31,804 nt of DNA from JBFHFS01 sp041583495 (GTDB lineage: Bacteria; Bacteroidota; Bacteroidia; Bacteroidales; Marinilabiliaceae). Each line of letters begins with the position of its first letter. The first letter of the stretch is position 1. The notes under the pieces were generated by a model, which was given only the letters and a program-made list of their open reading frames with translations, ran no database searches and was not told where the DNA came from. The position numbers and the translations under genes were made by a program. Below, piece by piece: positions 15,959 to 24,874 of this stretch. The stretch spans positions 1 to 31,804 of the forward strand of contig JBFHFS010000056.1 of the NCBI GenBank assembly GCA_041583495.1, read 5' to 3'.

Positions 15959-16669
15959 TTATTTAACCAATTCACGAATAACATGTGAGGCCGTAAAAAT
16001 ACCGAAGACAGCCGGCATATAGGAGATGGTTCCAACGATGCTTCGTTGGTTCTGCCCATCTTCGATGGGGACCACCGAGTTTTTATCGACCACCTCGGGG
16101 CTAAACACAACTTCAAAACCCTCCTTAACGCCCAGCTTTCCCAATCGCTTACGCACCATCCGGGCCAGGTTACACTGATAAGATTTACTGATATCGACAA
16201 TCCTCACGGCTTCCGGATCGATTTTACCGCCAGCGCCCATAGAAGAGACCAGCCGGTGTTTTTTTCTCAGCGCACAGGCAATTAAAAACACTTTAGGACT
16301 AAGGGTATCGATAGCATCTACCACATAGTCAAATCTATTTTCCAATAACGCATCAAAATCGGGGCCCTTTAGAAACGAGTCGATGGAATGCAGCTTAATC
16401 TCCGGGTTGATATCCTTTAACCGGTGAGTCATCACCTCTACCTTACGCCGTCCTTCGGTAGAAACCAAAGCAGGCAATTGCCGATTCCGGTTTGAAGCCT
16501 GGATCATATCACCATCCACAATGGTCATCTCACCCACTCCCGCCCTTGCAATCATTTCTGCGGCATAAGCGCCCACGCCTCCCAACCCCGTTACCAGAAC
16601 ATGAGAACGATTCAACTTTTCCATGCCTTCTTCCCCCAGTAATAAACTGGTACGACTCAACCACTCCAT
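15959..16669 (-). CDS. tcdA: tRNA threonylcarbamoyladenosine dehydratase
   Basis: A 236-residue E1-like (ThiF/MoeB fold) ATP-dependent enzyme that cyclises N6-threonylcarbamoyladenosine at position 37 of ANN-decoding tRNAs. The nucleotide-binding motif is LVTGLGGVGAYAAE (25-38), followed by VDGDMIQASNRNRQLPA (51-67) with the adenylation residues Asp, Asn and Arg. VVDAIDTLSPKVFLI and SSMGAGGKIDP are also typical of TcdA (CsdL) rather than ThiF or MoeB, and the zinc-binding Cys pairs of MoeB are absent. The length fits bacterial TcdA. It is first in a two-gene operon with the tauE-like permease and has a well-formed promoter. The partner sulfur-acceptor genes csdA/csdE found with it in enterobacteria are not in the window. 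Confidence 0.9.
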   Translation of the reverse strand: MEWLSRTSLLLGEEGMEKLNRSHVLVTGLGGVGAYAAEMIARAGVGEMTIVDGDMIQASNRNRQLPALVSTEGRRKVEVMTHRLKDINPEIKLHSIDSFLKGPDFDALLENRFDYVVDAIDTLSPKVFLIACALRKKHRLVSSMGAGGKIDPEAVRIVDISKSYQCNLARMVRKRLGKLGVKEGFEVVFSPEVVDKNSVVPIEDGQNQRSIVGTISYMPAVFGIFTASHVIRELVK

Positions 16670-16692
16670 ATTTTATCGTATTTTAAAGCCCG

Positions 16693-16722
16693 CAAAAATA
16701 ACACGAAAAAAGTTTTTATCAA
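16693..16722 (-). promoter_or_regulatory. Promoter of the tcdA-tauE operon
   Basis: On the minus strand TTG (16720-16722), 19 bases, then TATTTTTG (16693-16700), a full match to the Bacteroidota consensus. Transcription would start near 16686, only about 17 bases before the tcdA ATG. Confidence 0.75.
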
Positions 16723-16864
16723 CAATTTATATTTCCAACGGTTGTCGCAGCACCAGCTAAAAAGTCAATTCAGCGGCAAGGAGCAGCATTGCAAGGAAAA
16801 GCCCGGAAACCTGAAATACCTCAGGACAGAGCGGCACCCAACATACAATTCTATTTGCGACCCA

Positions 16865-16889
16865 CATTGAATCCCTAAGGGAATCAATG
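16865..16889. terminator. Hairpin downstream of the TatD-family gene
   Basis: CATTGA (16865-16870) pairs with TCAATG (16884-16889); inside, after one A-A mismatch, TCCCT (16872-16876) pairs with AGGGA (16878-16882). It lies 20 bases beyond the tatD-like stop on the minus strand. No U-tract follows in that direction, so it may be a 3'-end stabiliser or factor-dependent terminator. Confidence 0.45.
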
Positions 16890-16908
16890 TTTAACCCTTC
16901 CTTATTTT

Positions 16909-17571
16909 CTATATTTTGAACAAAGCCCGAAAATTATCCCCAACCTGCTGCTTAATGTCATAAAGGGAGACCTCCCGAATTCCGGCTGCCCGGTTATAGA
17001 GAGGCACAATAGACTTATTGGTATGGTCGGTTTCGAGAAAAAACCGATGGGCCGGCACATGCATCAGGGCAGCAGAGGCTTTCCCGTTGGGATACAGAAT
17101 CCTGGGGCCAAACGAAAAGTAAAAACCGGCTGCGCTCAACTGGTCAATTTCCTGAGAAGAACCTGAAAAATCATGAAGCACCCAGGGTTGAGAAGCCCGC
17201 AGATGCTTTCTTAGATTTAACAGTTCATTGTTTGCCCTTACCGAATGAATAATCATGGGCTTACCATGCCGTTCGGAGATATCCATCTGATGAATAAACA
17301 ACTCAAGTTGCAACTGCATATTGGGGCCTCTCACTTTATCAAGGCCCGCCTCCCCCACGGCCAAAACACAGGGTTGAGACACAGCCACCTCCACCTGTTC
17401 GAGAAGGTGAAATACATCGTGCCCGGCAATGTACCAGGGATGAATCCCGTAAGAGAGCCAGGAACCTTCCCTACAGGCAGGAACCGGCTCGGGCGATACG
17501 CAACTAACGATCGCGTTGACGCCATGGCCAGATTCTGGCATTTGATGTGTATGAAAATCGATCCACTTCAT
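16909..17571 (-). CDS. TatD-family metal-dependent hydrolase
   Basis: A 220-residue TIM-barrel hydrolase of the TatD family, whose members act as metal-dependent nucleases (3'-5' DNA/RNA exonuclease, D-aminoacyl-tRNA deacylase activities are described in the family). The metal ligands are visible: His7 and His9 in IDFHTHQ, Glu74 in AVGEAGLD, His109 in MIIHS, His133 in VLHDFSG and Asp182 in LETD. It is shorter than the usual 255-265 residues; loops are trimmed but the catalytic set is complete. It starts 84 bases after the stop of the alpha-2-macroglobulin gene on the same strand and is probably read through from it. Bacteroidota carry several such short TatD paralogues, so I give no specific symbol. 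Confidence 0.83.
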   Translation of the reverse strand: MKWIDFHTHQMPESGHGVNAIVSCVSPEPVPACREGSWLSYGIHPWYIAGHDVFHLLEQVEVAVSQPCVLAVGEAGLDKVRGPNMQLQLELFIHQMDISERHGKPMIIHSVRANNELLNLRKHLRASQPWVLHDFSGSSQEIDQLSAAGFYFSFGPRILYPNGKASAALMHVPAHRFFLETDHTNKSIVPLYNRAAGIREVSLYDIKQQVGDNFRALFKI

Positions 17572-17655
17572 CTTCTTTCCTTTTTTTTACGATCCCACAA
17601 ACCACCACGGGATCCCGATTATCAACCATCCATGGTTCCCCCATTAAGGGCCCAC

Positions 17656-20600
17656 TTATTCCGAACCTCCAACCCGCGTAATCCTGCCCGGCAATCTTGC
17701 CCGGATATTATCATTGTACATAGCCTGGCAACTCACCGGCGGCAGGTAAAACCGGCCGGCAAAGGCCGCATGACAAACCACCACAAACTGCCTCGAAGCG
17801 CCGGCGGGTAAATCAAAATAGGAATAGACCCGATCGTCGCGAATATCCCTATAGTCGGGCTGATCCATCTCAAAAGAATTGTTCCCCTCCAGTCTTAAAT
17901 TTCTTATCTCCCATCCGGAAGGCACCATTTGTGTGAGTGCCAAATCATTCGCATCACCTGCAGTTCCGGGGTTAAAAATCGAAACCACATATTTAAAATC
18001 GGTTCCCTGCTTAATGTCCGACGGGTCAAGCACCTCATCGCCCATGCTTAAAAAACGGCTCTTAAGCACCAGGTTCTTCGACTGAGCTGTAGTATCAACC
18101 CCTCCGGTGGTACCCGTCATGGTGAGTGTCACAAAAAGTTCTTTCTCTGTGCGACTCACCAATCTGACCGATCCTTTCGGCATTGACTCCAACCCCACCG
18201 CAGTCTGGAAGATGGGTTTATCTGTTCCAACTGTAACAGGCGTTTCATTGTTCAGGGCATACGAAAATTCTATCTTCCCGTCTTTTGCTCCCTCATCGAC
18301 AAAAGAGACCACCCCCATTAACCCGAAGGCGGTGGTTTGGGTACTGTACCAATCATCAGTATTCAGAGCAAGCGCCATCTCCCGAACCACCGGCATGGCA
18401 GCCTCACGACGGCCCAGATTGAGCAATGCTTCTACCAGGAAAGCCTTGTCGCGCAGCGGAGAGCCATAAGTGTAGGGCTGCGAAACATCGGCCCCGGCTC
18501 CGAAATCCTGAGACATTAGATCCCTGGCCACATCGGGCAGACCGGCCAACACATACGAGGAGGCCAGCAACCACCGTGTTTGGGGGATAAGGCCTTCCTG
18601 CTGCCGCAAACGGTTCATGCTTCCCTGGTCGGGTGCGCCGGCCAAAGCCAGGGTATACAACCGATAAGCCTGTAACATCTGCTCATACCCGAAGGCCTCT
18701 GTCCCCGGTTTTGGCAGCCAAAGGGAGGCCCTTCGTTTTTGAAAGTTCAACCAATTAGACCGAAGGGAAGGGGAAACCAGATACCCGTTTTTCCCGGCAA
18801 TTAGGATAAAATGACCTGCGTAACTACTGTTCCAGTCATTCTCCTGCGATTGCCCCGGCCAGTAGGCAAAACCTCCCGATCCCGTTTGAAAAGAGGGTAA
18901 CCGCTCCAACACACCACGGATGTTTGCTTTAGTTTTAGCCAGATCGCCCTCACTCAGAGCCACTACATTTCCCAGAAAAAGCTGAGGGAAGGCTCCAGAG
19001 ACAGTCTGTTCAATGCAGCCATGGGGATAATCGAGTAAATACTTTAACCGGCGCGACAGGTTCATTGCAGGAACGGCACTCACCTCCAGCACAGCCGAAT
19101 TGGTTCCCTTTATTCCCGGGAGGGAATAGCTTAACTGAGATTCGCCCTTAGGGGCCAATATCAGCGATACATTTTGGGTGACCGGCGGGTTAGGCATCCT
19201 CACGTTGATAGGAATAACCTGCGAGGCCGTTTCACCGGATCCCTCTGCCATCACCTCCACACGTGCAGGCCCCGTTTCAGCGCCCGTTTCCAGCTCAAAG
19301 AACAGGGTCTTATCGCCCTGTTGCTGAAAGGTAACCTCCTGGCTGGCCTGGCCTAAAACCTTAAACAGACCGGAACACTTTAGGGACACACGAACATTTT
19401 GAATTTTCTCATCCATCGAAAAGACGGTAACGGGCAGGGTCAATCTCTCTCCGGGGCCCATTAACCTGGGCATGGCACTCCAAACCATCAATGGTTGCTT
19501 TACCTTCACCGCGGAAAAGGAGCTACCCGTAGCGCTACCATTGGTGGCCACCACCATCACCCTCACCGATCCGGTATAGTCGGGCACCTGAACAGTATGG
19601 GTCCTCTTCTGTCTGGATTTTAGATGAAAAGGCCCCAGATACCTTACCATAGGTTCAAAACGTCTCATCCGGTTTTGACCCTCCATATCCAGAATCGCCT
19701 CATCTCCCCCAATACTAAACAATCGCTCAATCTTCCCACCGAAGGCGCCCAGCACCTGATCGTACAGGTCCCAGGTTTTAACACCCAAAGCCTCCCGGGC
19801 ATTGAATCGCAGCCAGGGATCCGGCGTTTTAAAACGGGTCAGATCCAACAATCCTTCATCCACGATAGCCACCACATAATCCATGTCCCGTCCGTTCTCC
19901 TCGCTCACCACCACCGTTGCTGCCTGCCTGGGGCGCCAACCCTCTGCGACCTTCACCCGCGGCAACAGCCGGGATGCAGGGTCTTCGACCATCACCGGAA
20001 TGGATCCAAACAACCTGATGGGCCGATTATTGCGCGACTGACCATGGGGCTGCAGAAGTGTAATGCTCACATAGATATTTGGCGTCATCTCCGGGGTAGC
20101 CTCAAAACTAAAAGAGGTCTCTTCGCCTTTAGTCTCTACCCACCAGCTCCTGATTATCCGGGAACCATTCTCTAAACTCACCAGGGCCCGGCCCTCCGGA
20201 GCAGAGGGGAAGTTAACCGAAATCTTCTCTCCGGTTTGATAACGCTTCTTATCCGATTGAAACGATAAAACAGAAGCAGCCCCCAGATCGCCCGAATCAC
20301 CTACCCACCCGGGCCAATCCACCATAAGGGTTTGGGCAGCGGAGTGTCCGGACAGCGGATTTTCCACACGGATTAAATACCGCCCCCATAAGGGCCGGTT
20401 AATCCTGAAAGGAATCGTTCCTTTACCCTGTAAAACATCGATTTGCCCCGTAGAGATAACCTTATGACTGCCCGAAGAGATAGAACGGCCCAGGTCTTCA
20501 TCGGTTTTCTCCCACCACCAGCGCCAATCAATTTTATAGATGGTATACTTGACACCTTTGACGGTGACCGGCTTACCCGCATCGTTGAGGGCCACCACTT

Positions 20601-23202
20601 CCAGATGGTGTGTGGTATCGGTCTGAAGCATCCCTCTGTCATCACCTGCCGGAATGCGAATTCCCAGGTAGGACGAATAAGGAGAGATGGTCACAGGTTT
20701 AAGGTCAATACTAAAAGTCCCCGCACTCTCAAACACACGGGAGGTAAGCATCCCCTGAAGCAGGCCAGGAGCCTTAACAGCTTCCGGAACCCGCCAGGAG
20801 AATTGAGTCGTTCCTTTTTCATTAAAAACCCCTTCGAACAACGTCTGTTCGGCAGGCTCAAAGCTGCGGGTAGGATCATCGAAAGAAAAGTTTTCGTACC
20901 CCTCGAAGCGGGTAGTGGCGGGTTTTAAATTCAACCGCACATCACACTTGAGCCTGGAGGCAGGTGAACCATGCAACCAGCTGGACGAAAGATCAATAGC
21001 CAGATCCTGCCCACCCTTAAGCCTTGCCTCATCGGGCAGTCCGAGATTAATCTTCAGCCGGTTGGGACGAATGGCTTCCACGCGAAGGTTTTTCTCAAAT
21101 ACCACCCCACCAAGGGTCACCCGGGCCTGCCATACCCCGGTTGGGGCTTCCTCTTCGGTTTTACACCGAAAGGTATAAAGGGTGTTTGTGGGATGTTTTT
21201 CCACCTGGCGGGCAATCAGGCGCCCTCTTGGATCAATCAATTCGAAGGTGACCGGATGATTAGGGGGAAGCTGGCTTTCAGGATTCATCATAGGCATAAA
21301 GGAGACAAAAAGAGAATCCCCCGGACGCCAAACGCCCCGTTCGCCAAAAATAAACCCTTTAAGGCCTGCCTTAACATTCTCGCCCGACACATCAAAACGA
21401 TCAACAGACAGGGCACGGCCTTCGTCCAATCGAAGATAACCGCGCTGGTCACCAAGCCCGGCAACAAGCAGAAAGGGCATCCCGCCGGGCTCCAGAGTCG
21501 CTTTTCCCTCGGCGCTGGTGTGGCCTTCTGCAATGGGTTGCATCTGAAAGTCGAACACCTTCACCTCCACATCCGACAGAGGTTCAGTGGTTCTAAGATC
21601 GGTTACGATCACTTCGAGGGCCTGGGCATCACCTTTTTTTGCCAAAAGACCCAAATTAGAGGCCAACACATTACGGGAGACCCATCGTCTGCGGGTATAA
21701 TAAGAGGGTGAACAGGGATTATCGCGTTCTCTCCAGTTATAATCGGGGTTATAGTTATATGGATAGGTACTGTAATAATCATAGGGATTGTCCCAAAAAT
21801 CCTCTTCGGATTCACCGGCCGGAGGAGCAACGGATTCACCCTCCCTGCGGCTCCCTGAAGTTTCCTCATCCCGACAGGGATACATGGCATCCTCCTGTTC
21901 AAATCCCAATTCAATTCGGTAAATGGCGCCCGGATCGGGTTGAATAAATCTGGACAGCTCCAGTGAAAAGGTGTTCCATCGCCTTAAATTAAGCGTTCTA
22001 TCCAAACCCAGATCAATGGTTTGGGTATGAACCAATCGCCCGGCACGCTTCAACTGCTCTTCTCCATCCAGATCGTTTATCTGAAAAAAAGAACCTACGT
22101 TTTGTTCAAATATCTTTATCACTCTGACCTTAACAGTCTTAAGGCTAACGGCTTTAAACGGAAGGAACAGACCGTCGGACCAAGGCATGATACTTCCCTG
22201 ACCCAGAATCTCGACGGCCGGCTTCATACTGGAAAAAGTAAAGTCGAACTGCCCCTGACCCTTTAGTAATTTTCCGGATGCACTTCTAATACCTGGCATC
22301 ACCCTGAGCGACTGTTCGCCCATCAAATCTTCACCGGGAAAGAGCTGCACCACATTGTTATCGATGGCATAGGACAGGCTGGTTTGGTCTCCCAACACGA
22401 AGAGGCCGCCCAGGTCCTGGTCGGGAGCGATGGGATCGCTGAAAACCACTTTGATACATTTTCGGGGTTCCGGCTCCAAATCGGCCCGAAGCAGTTCGAA
22501 GGTACCCAGAGCAGGAATCTGAACAGATAATTCATCGGGCTCCTCCGAGGTCAGAGCTCCTTTCTTTGCCTTCACCACAAGGGTGCTTATCTTTTGTTCC
22601 CGCCGGGGAACCTCCATCTTAAGCAAATGCTGAGTTCCTTCCAGATGAGTCCACTCGGGAGCCACTAATTGACCGTCCAGCAATACTTCGACCGAGTTTT
22701 GCAAATCCTTATCCGCAGCAAAATCGGCCAGCAGCACCTTCACCGTGGCCAGATAGGTCTCATTATTAGCGGCCAACCCGGGCTGCAGGGCTTCCAGCTG
22801 GAATCTGATATTTTGTGCATAGGTTCTGAAGGAAAAAAAGAAGGGCTCCTCCTCATCGGAGAAGAGTTTTTCGAGATGAACGGTTGCCTGGAAAGCGGTA
22901 CTGGAAGGCAGCGGAGCCTCGGGTTTAAACATCAAAGTACGGGCATTAACCCAGGCCGCCCTGCCGGCAATCGCCGGTTTAAAGGTCAACAACCCGGAAG
23001 AAGCCTCCTGGCCGGGAAGTGCCTTTTCCAGGGAGTCGGCAAACTGCACCACAATCGGGCTCTGGTTAGAAATGTCACCCGAAGTAAAAGCGCTCACCTT
23101 AGGGTGAAAAGGGGAATGAGAAACAGACGAATCAGAGGATGTACATCCCGACAGAAACAAAGCCACTGCAAGAAAAGGCAGAAACAAACGAAGGCATTTC
23201 AT
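17656..23202 (-). CDS. Bacterial alpha-2-macroglobulin, thioester-containing lipoprotein
   Basis: A very large (1848-residue) envelope protein of the bacterial alpha-2-macroglobulin (A2M/MG2) family, thought to trap attacking proteases in the periplasm. It starts at ATG 23202 (MKCLRLFLPFLAV); an in-frame GTG two codons upstream is unlikely. The signal peptide ends LSGC, with Cys20 the probable lipid site. Macroglobulin-like beta domains fill residues ~30-1300. The thioester motif CIEQ sits at Cys1396-Gln1399 in YPHGCIEQTVSG, followed by the alpha-helical thioester domain (GGFAYWPGQ... about 1435 onward) and a C-terminal MG domain. A Glu/Tyr/Asn-rich segment at about 445-505 is flanked by Cys residues. 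The usual bacterial partner pbpC (penicillin-binding protein 1C) is not next to it; a tatD-like gene follows instead. No frameshift is apparent. Confidence 0.92.
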   Translation of the reverse strand: MKCLRLFLPFLAVALFLSGCTSSDSSVSHSPFHPKVSAFTSGDISNQSPIVVQFADSLEKALPGQEASSGLLTFKPAIAGRAAWVNARTLMFKPEAPLPSSTAFQATVHLEKLFSDEEEPFFFSFRTYAQNIRFQLEALQPGLAANNETYLATVKVLLADFAADKDLQNSVEVLLDGQLVAPEWTHLEGTQHLLKMEVPRREQKISTLVVKAKKGALTSEEPDELSVQIPALGTFELLRADLEPEPRKCIKVVFSDPIAPDQDLGGLFVLGDQTSLSYAIDNNVVQLFPGEDLMGEQSLRVMPGIRSASGKLLKGQGQFDFTFSSMKPAVEILGQGSIMPWSDGLFLPFKAVSLKTVKVRVIKIFEQNVGSFFQINDLDGEEQLKRAGRLVHTQTIDLGLDRTLNLRRWNTFSLELSRFIQPDPGAIYRIELGFEQEDAMYPCRDEETSGSRREGESVAPPAGESEEDFWDNPYDYYSTYPYNYNPDYNWRERDNPCSPSYYTRRRWVSRNVLASNLGLLAKKGDAQALEVIVTDLRTTEPLSDVEVKVFDFQMQPIAEGHTSAEGKATLEPGGMPFLLVAGLGDQRGYLRLDEGRALSVDRFDVSGENVKAGLKGFIFGERGVWRPGDSLFVSFMPMMNPESQLPPNHPVTFELIDPRGRLIARQVEKHPTNTLYTFRCKTEEEAPTGVWQARVTLGGVVFEKNLRVEAIRPNRLKINLGLPDEARLKGGQDLAIDLSSSWLHGSPASRLKCDVRLNLKPATTRFEGYENFSFDDPTRSFEPAEQTLFEGVFNEKGTTQFSWRVPEAVKAPGLLQGMLTSRVFESAGTFSIDLKPVTISPYSSYLGIRIPAGDDRGMLQTDTTHHLEVVALNDAGKPVTVKGVKYTIYKIDWRWWWEKTDEDLGRSISSGSHKVISTGQIDVLQGKGTIPFRINRPLWGRYLIRVENPLSGHSAAQTLMVDWPGWVGDSGDLGAASVLSFQSDKKRYQTGEKISVNFPSAPEGRALVSLENGSRIIRSWWVETKGEETSFSFEATPEMTPNIYVSITLLQPHGQSRNNRPIRLFGSIPVMVEDPASRLLPRVKVAEGWRPRQAATVVVSEENGRDMDYVVAIVDEGLLDLTRFKTPDPWLRFNAREALGVKTWDLYDQVLGAFGGKIERLFSIGGDEAILDMEGQNRMRRFEPMVRYLGPFHLKSRQKRTHTVQVPDYTGSVRVMVVATNGSATGSSFSAVKVKQPLMVWSAMPRLMGPGERLTLPVTVFSMDEKIQNVRVSLKCSGLFKVLGQASQEVTFQQQGDKTLFFELETGAETGPARVEVMAEGSGETASQVIPINVRMPNPPVTQNVSLILAPKGESQLSYSLPGIKGTNSAVLEVSAVPAMNLSRRLKYLLDYPHGCIEQTVSGAFPQLFLGNVVALSEGDLAKTKANIRGVLERLPSFQTGSGGFAYWPGQSQENDWNSSYAGHFILIAGKNGYLVSPSLRSNWLNFQKRRASLWLPKPGTEAFGYEQMLQAYRLYTLALAGAPDQGSMNRLRQQEGLIPQTRWLLASSYVLAGLPDVARDLMSQDFGAGADVSQPYTYGSPLRDKAFLVEALLNLGRREAAMPVVREMALALNTDDWYSTQTTAFGLMGVVSFVDEGAKDGKIEFSYALNNETPVTVGTDKPIFQTAVGLESMPKGSVRLVSRTEKELFVTLTMTGTTGGVDTTAQSKNLVLKSRFLSMGDEVLDPSDIKQGTDFKYVVSIFNPGTAGDANDLALTQMVPSGWEIRNLRLEGNNSFEMDQPDYRDIRDDRVYSYFDLPAGASRQFVVVCHAAFAGRFYLPPVSCQAMYNDNIRARLPGRITRVGGSE

Positions 23203-23435
23203 AGTCACTGAAATCTATTGGTTTAACCTTTTCGTCCAATGACGAATTTAGGTTTAATAGAGTAAAAATACGTAAAAACAGGGAATGACCCTACACCCCC
23301 GCCGAAAATAGCAGGAGATCATTGAACGCTTTATGAGAACGGCACTTGAAACCAGGGACCACCCCCCGGAATAAAATCCACCCTCACACTTTTACTTCAG
23401 CAACAAACAGAGATTAGCAAGGCACCCTATCCATA

Positions 23436-23684
23436 CTAGGGAACCGGGTCCTCGCCACTGCCTCCCCAGGGATTGCACGAGAGAATCCGCTTAAGTGAAA
23501 GCCAGAATCCCTTAAAGGGGCCATGTTTTTTAAGGGCCTCAATGGTATAGGCCGAACAGGTAGGGGTATAACGACAGGAAGGACCGATCATGGGAGAGAT
23601 CACCCACTGATAGAGTTTTACCGGTATGATGAGCAAAAAAACCAGTCCTTTTTTAAGGCTATTGACAATAGATGAAACCCACAT
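23436..23684 (-). CDS. yidD: Membrane protein insertion efficiency factor
   Basis: An 82-residue YidD protein, associated with the YidC insertase pathway. The N-terminal amphipathic/hydrophobic helix (about 11-32) is followed by the hallmark GPSCRYTPTCSAY (34-46; Cys37, Cys43) and RILSCNPWGGSG (66-77; Cys70). It starts two bases after the rnpA stop, the near-universal rnpA-yidD arrangement. It is the last gene of the DUF4271-hemD-rnpA-yidD run; the next same-strand gene is the A2M, 233 bases away. Confidence 0.96.
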   Translation of the reverse strand: MWVSSIVNSLKKGLVFLLIIPVKLYQWVISPMIGPSCRYTPTCSAYTIEALKKHGPFKGFWLSLKRILSCNPWGGSGEDPVP

Positions 23685-23686
23685 GG

Positions 23687-24073
23687 TTAGCGACTCTTTT
23701 CAATTTCGCGGATCAGTCGGTCGAGCGCCCTGGTCATAGCCAAATTAATGTCGGACTGGTCAACCGCCTCATTAGACACGTAAATAAACGCCACGGCCAA
23801 TTGAGACTCCTGTTGGCGCAGGGCAGGAAGAAGAATCGATTTATTATGCCGGTAGGCTTCCCGCATCCGCCTCTTCAACAGATTACGTTTTACGGCGCGT
23901 TTAAATCGTCTCTTAGGGACCGTAAACAAAGCCTGAACCAATTCATCGTCAGGAAGAGGGGTGTTCAAAAACTGCACCCTTATCGGAAAGAGTGTAAAGG
24001 AGCGACCACTGGCAAACAATTGGTCGATAATCTTTTTCCGGCAAAGTTTTTCACTCTTCCTGAAAGAAAACAT
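23687..24073 (-). CDS. rnpA: Ribonuclease P protein component
   Basis: A 128-residue basic protein that binds the RNase P RNA and helps 5'-end processing of precursor tRNAs. The start MFSFRKSEKLCRKK (phenylalanine and basic residues) and the helix RRFKRAVKRNLLKRRMRE (55-72) are the family signature that contacts RNA. It lies 4 bases after the hemD stop and 2 bases before yidD, so translation is tightly coupled. Unlike many bacteria, rpmH (L34) is not upstream; in Bacteroidota rnpA commonly follows hemD instead. Confidence 0.95.
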   Translation of the reverse strand: MFSFRKSEKLCRKKIIDQLFASGRSFTLFPIRVQFLNTPLPDDELVQALFTVPKRRFKRAVKRNLLKRRMREAYRHNKSILLPALRQQESQLAVAFIYVSNEAVDQSDINLAMTRALDRLIREIEKSR

Positions 24074-24077
24074 TGAG

Positions 24078-24824
24078 TTATTTCTTATTTTGCTTTCGGA
24101 TAAACATCTCCAAAGCAGCGGTCATAGAGGGCGCTTGCGGCATTGGCGCCTGAATATCAAGCCTCAGCCCGGCTTCCTTCACAGCCTTGGCCGTTGCAGG
24201 CCCAAAAGAAGCGATAACAATATTCTCTTGTTTAAAGTCGGGGAAATTTTGAAGCAACGAGGCTATTCCGGAAGGACTGTAAAAAACCAGAATATCGTAA
24301 TCAATTTCTTTCAAATCACTTAAATCACTACTCACCGTGCGATAGAGTATCGCCTTGGTATACTTCAGCTTGGCCTTATTCAGAAGATTGGGAATCTCCT
24401 GCTTATGAATATCGGAAAGAGGCACCAGGAACTTCTCTTCCTTATGCTTTTTCATAACGTCCACTAAATCGACAAACTTACCCGTGGAGTGAAAGATTTT
24501 TCTTTTCCGGTAAACAATGTATTTTTGAAGATAAAAGGCGGTTGCCTCCGAGATACAGAAATATTTGGTGGAATCGGGGACGGCCACTCTGGTCTCTTCG
24601 CAGATGCGAAAGAAATGGTCAATAGCGGTACGGCTGGTAAATACAACCGCACTATGCTCCAGTATATTTACCTTTTGCTGGCGGAACTCTTTGGACAAAA
24701 GTCCTTCCACCTGAATAAAAGGCCGGAAGTCAATTTTCACATTGCTTTTTTCCGACAAGTCAAAGTATGGAGATTTTTGAGTTGACGGCTTGGGTTGGGA
24801 AACCAGGATCTTTTTGATTTTCAA
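24078..24824 (-). CDS. hemD: Uroporphyrinogen-III synthase, probable TTG start
   Basis: Catalyses ring closure and D-ring inversion of hydroxymethylbilane to uroporphyrinogen III, in tetrapyrrole (heme, corrinoid) synthesis. The sequence has the divergent Bacteroidota form: KIKKILVSQPKPS at the start, then DFRPFIQVEGLLSKEFRQQK, VVFTSRTAIDHFF, YFCISEATAFYLQKY, DILVFYSPSGIASLL and IASFGPATAKAVKEAG. No in-frame ATG precedes these conserved residues. A TTG at 24822-24824 sits directly before KIKKILVSQ and, from memory of relatives beginning MKIKK, is the best start (248 residues). A second TTG at 24867-24869 would add 15 residues and begin 5 bases after the DUF4271 stop. It is third-to-last in a four-gene run, 4 bases ahead of rnpA. 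Confidence 0.88.
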   Translation of the reverse strand: MKIKKILVSQPKPSTQKSPYFDLSEKSNVKIDFRPFIQVEGLLSKEFRQQKVNILEHSAVVFTSRTAIDHFFRICEETRVAVPDSTKYFCISEATAFYLQKYIVYRKRKIFHSTGKFVDLVDVMKKHKEEKFLVPLSDIHKQEIPNLLNKAKLKYTKAILYRTVSSDLSDLKEIDYDILVFYSPSGIASLLQNFPDFKQENIVIASFGPATAKAVKEAGLRLDIQAPMPQAPSMTAALEMFIRKQNKK

Positions 24825-24874
24825 TTTTCTTGATTTTAAATTCAACGAAACCAGGAACCACTTTGACAACTACT

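Noticed and set aside
19624..23211. Several long plus-strand frames (183, 161, 246 and 180 codons) inside the A2M gene
   Set aside because: They lie opposite a continuous A2M reading frame, lack signals or known motifs, and read as composition-driven shadows.
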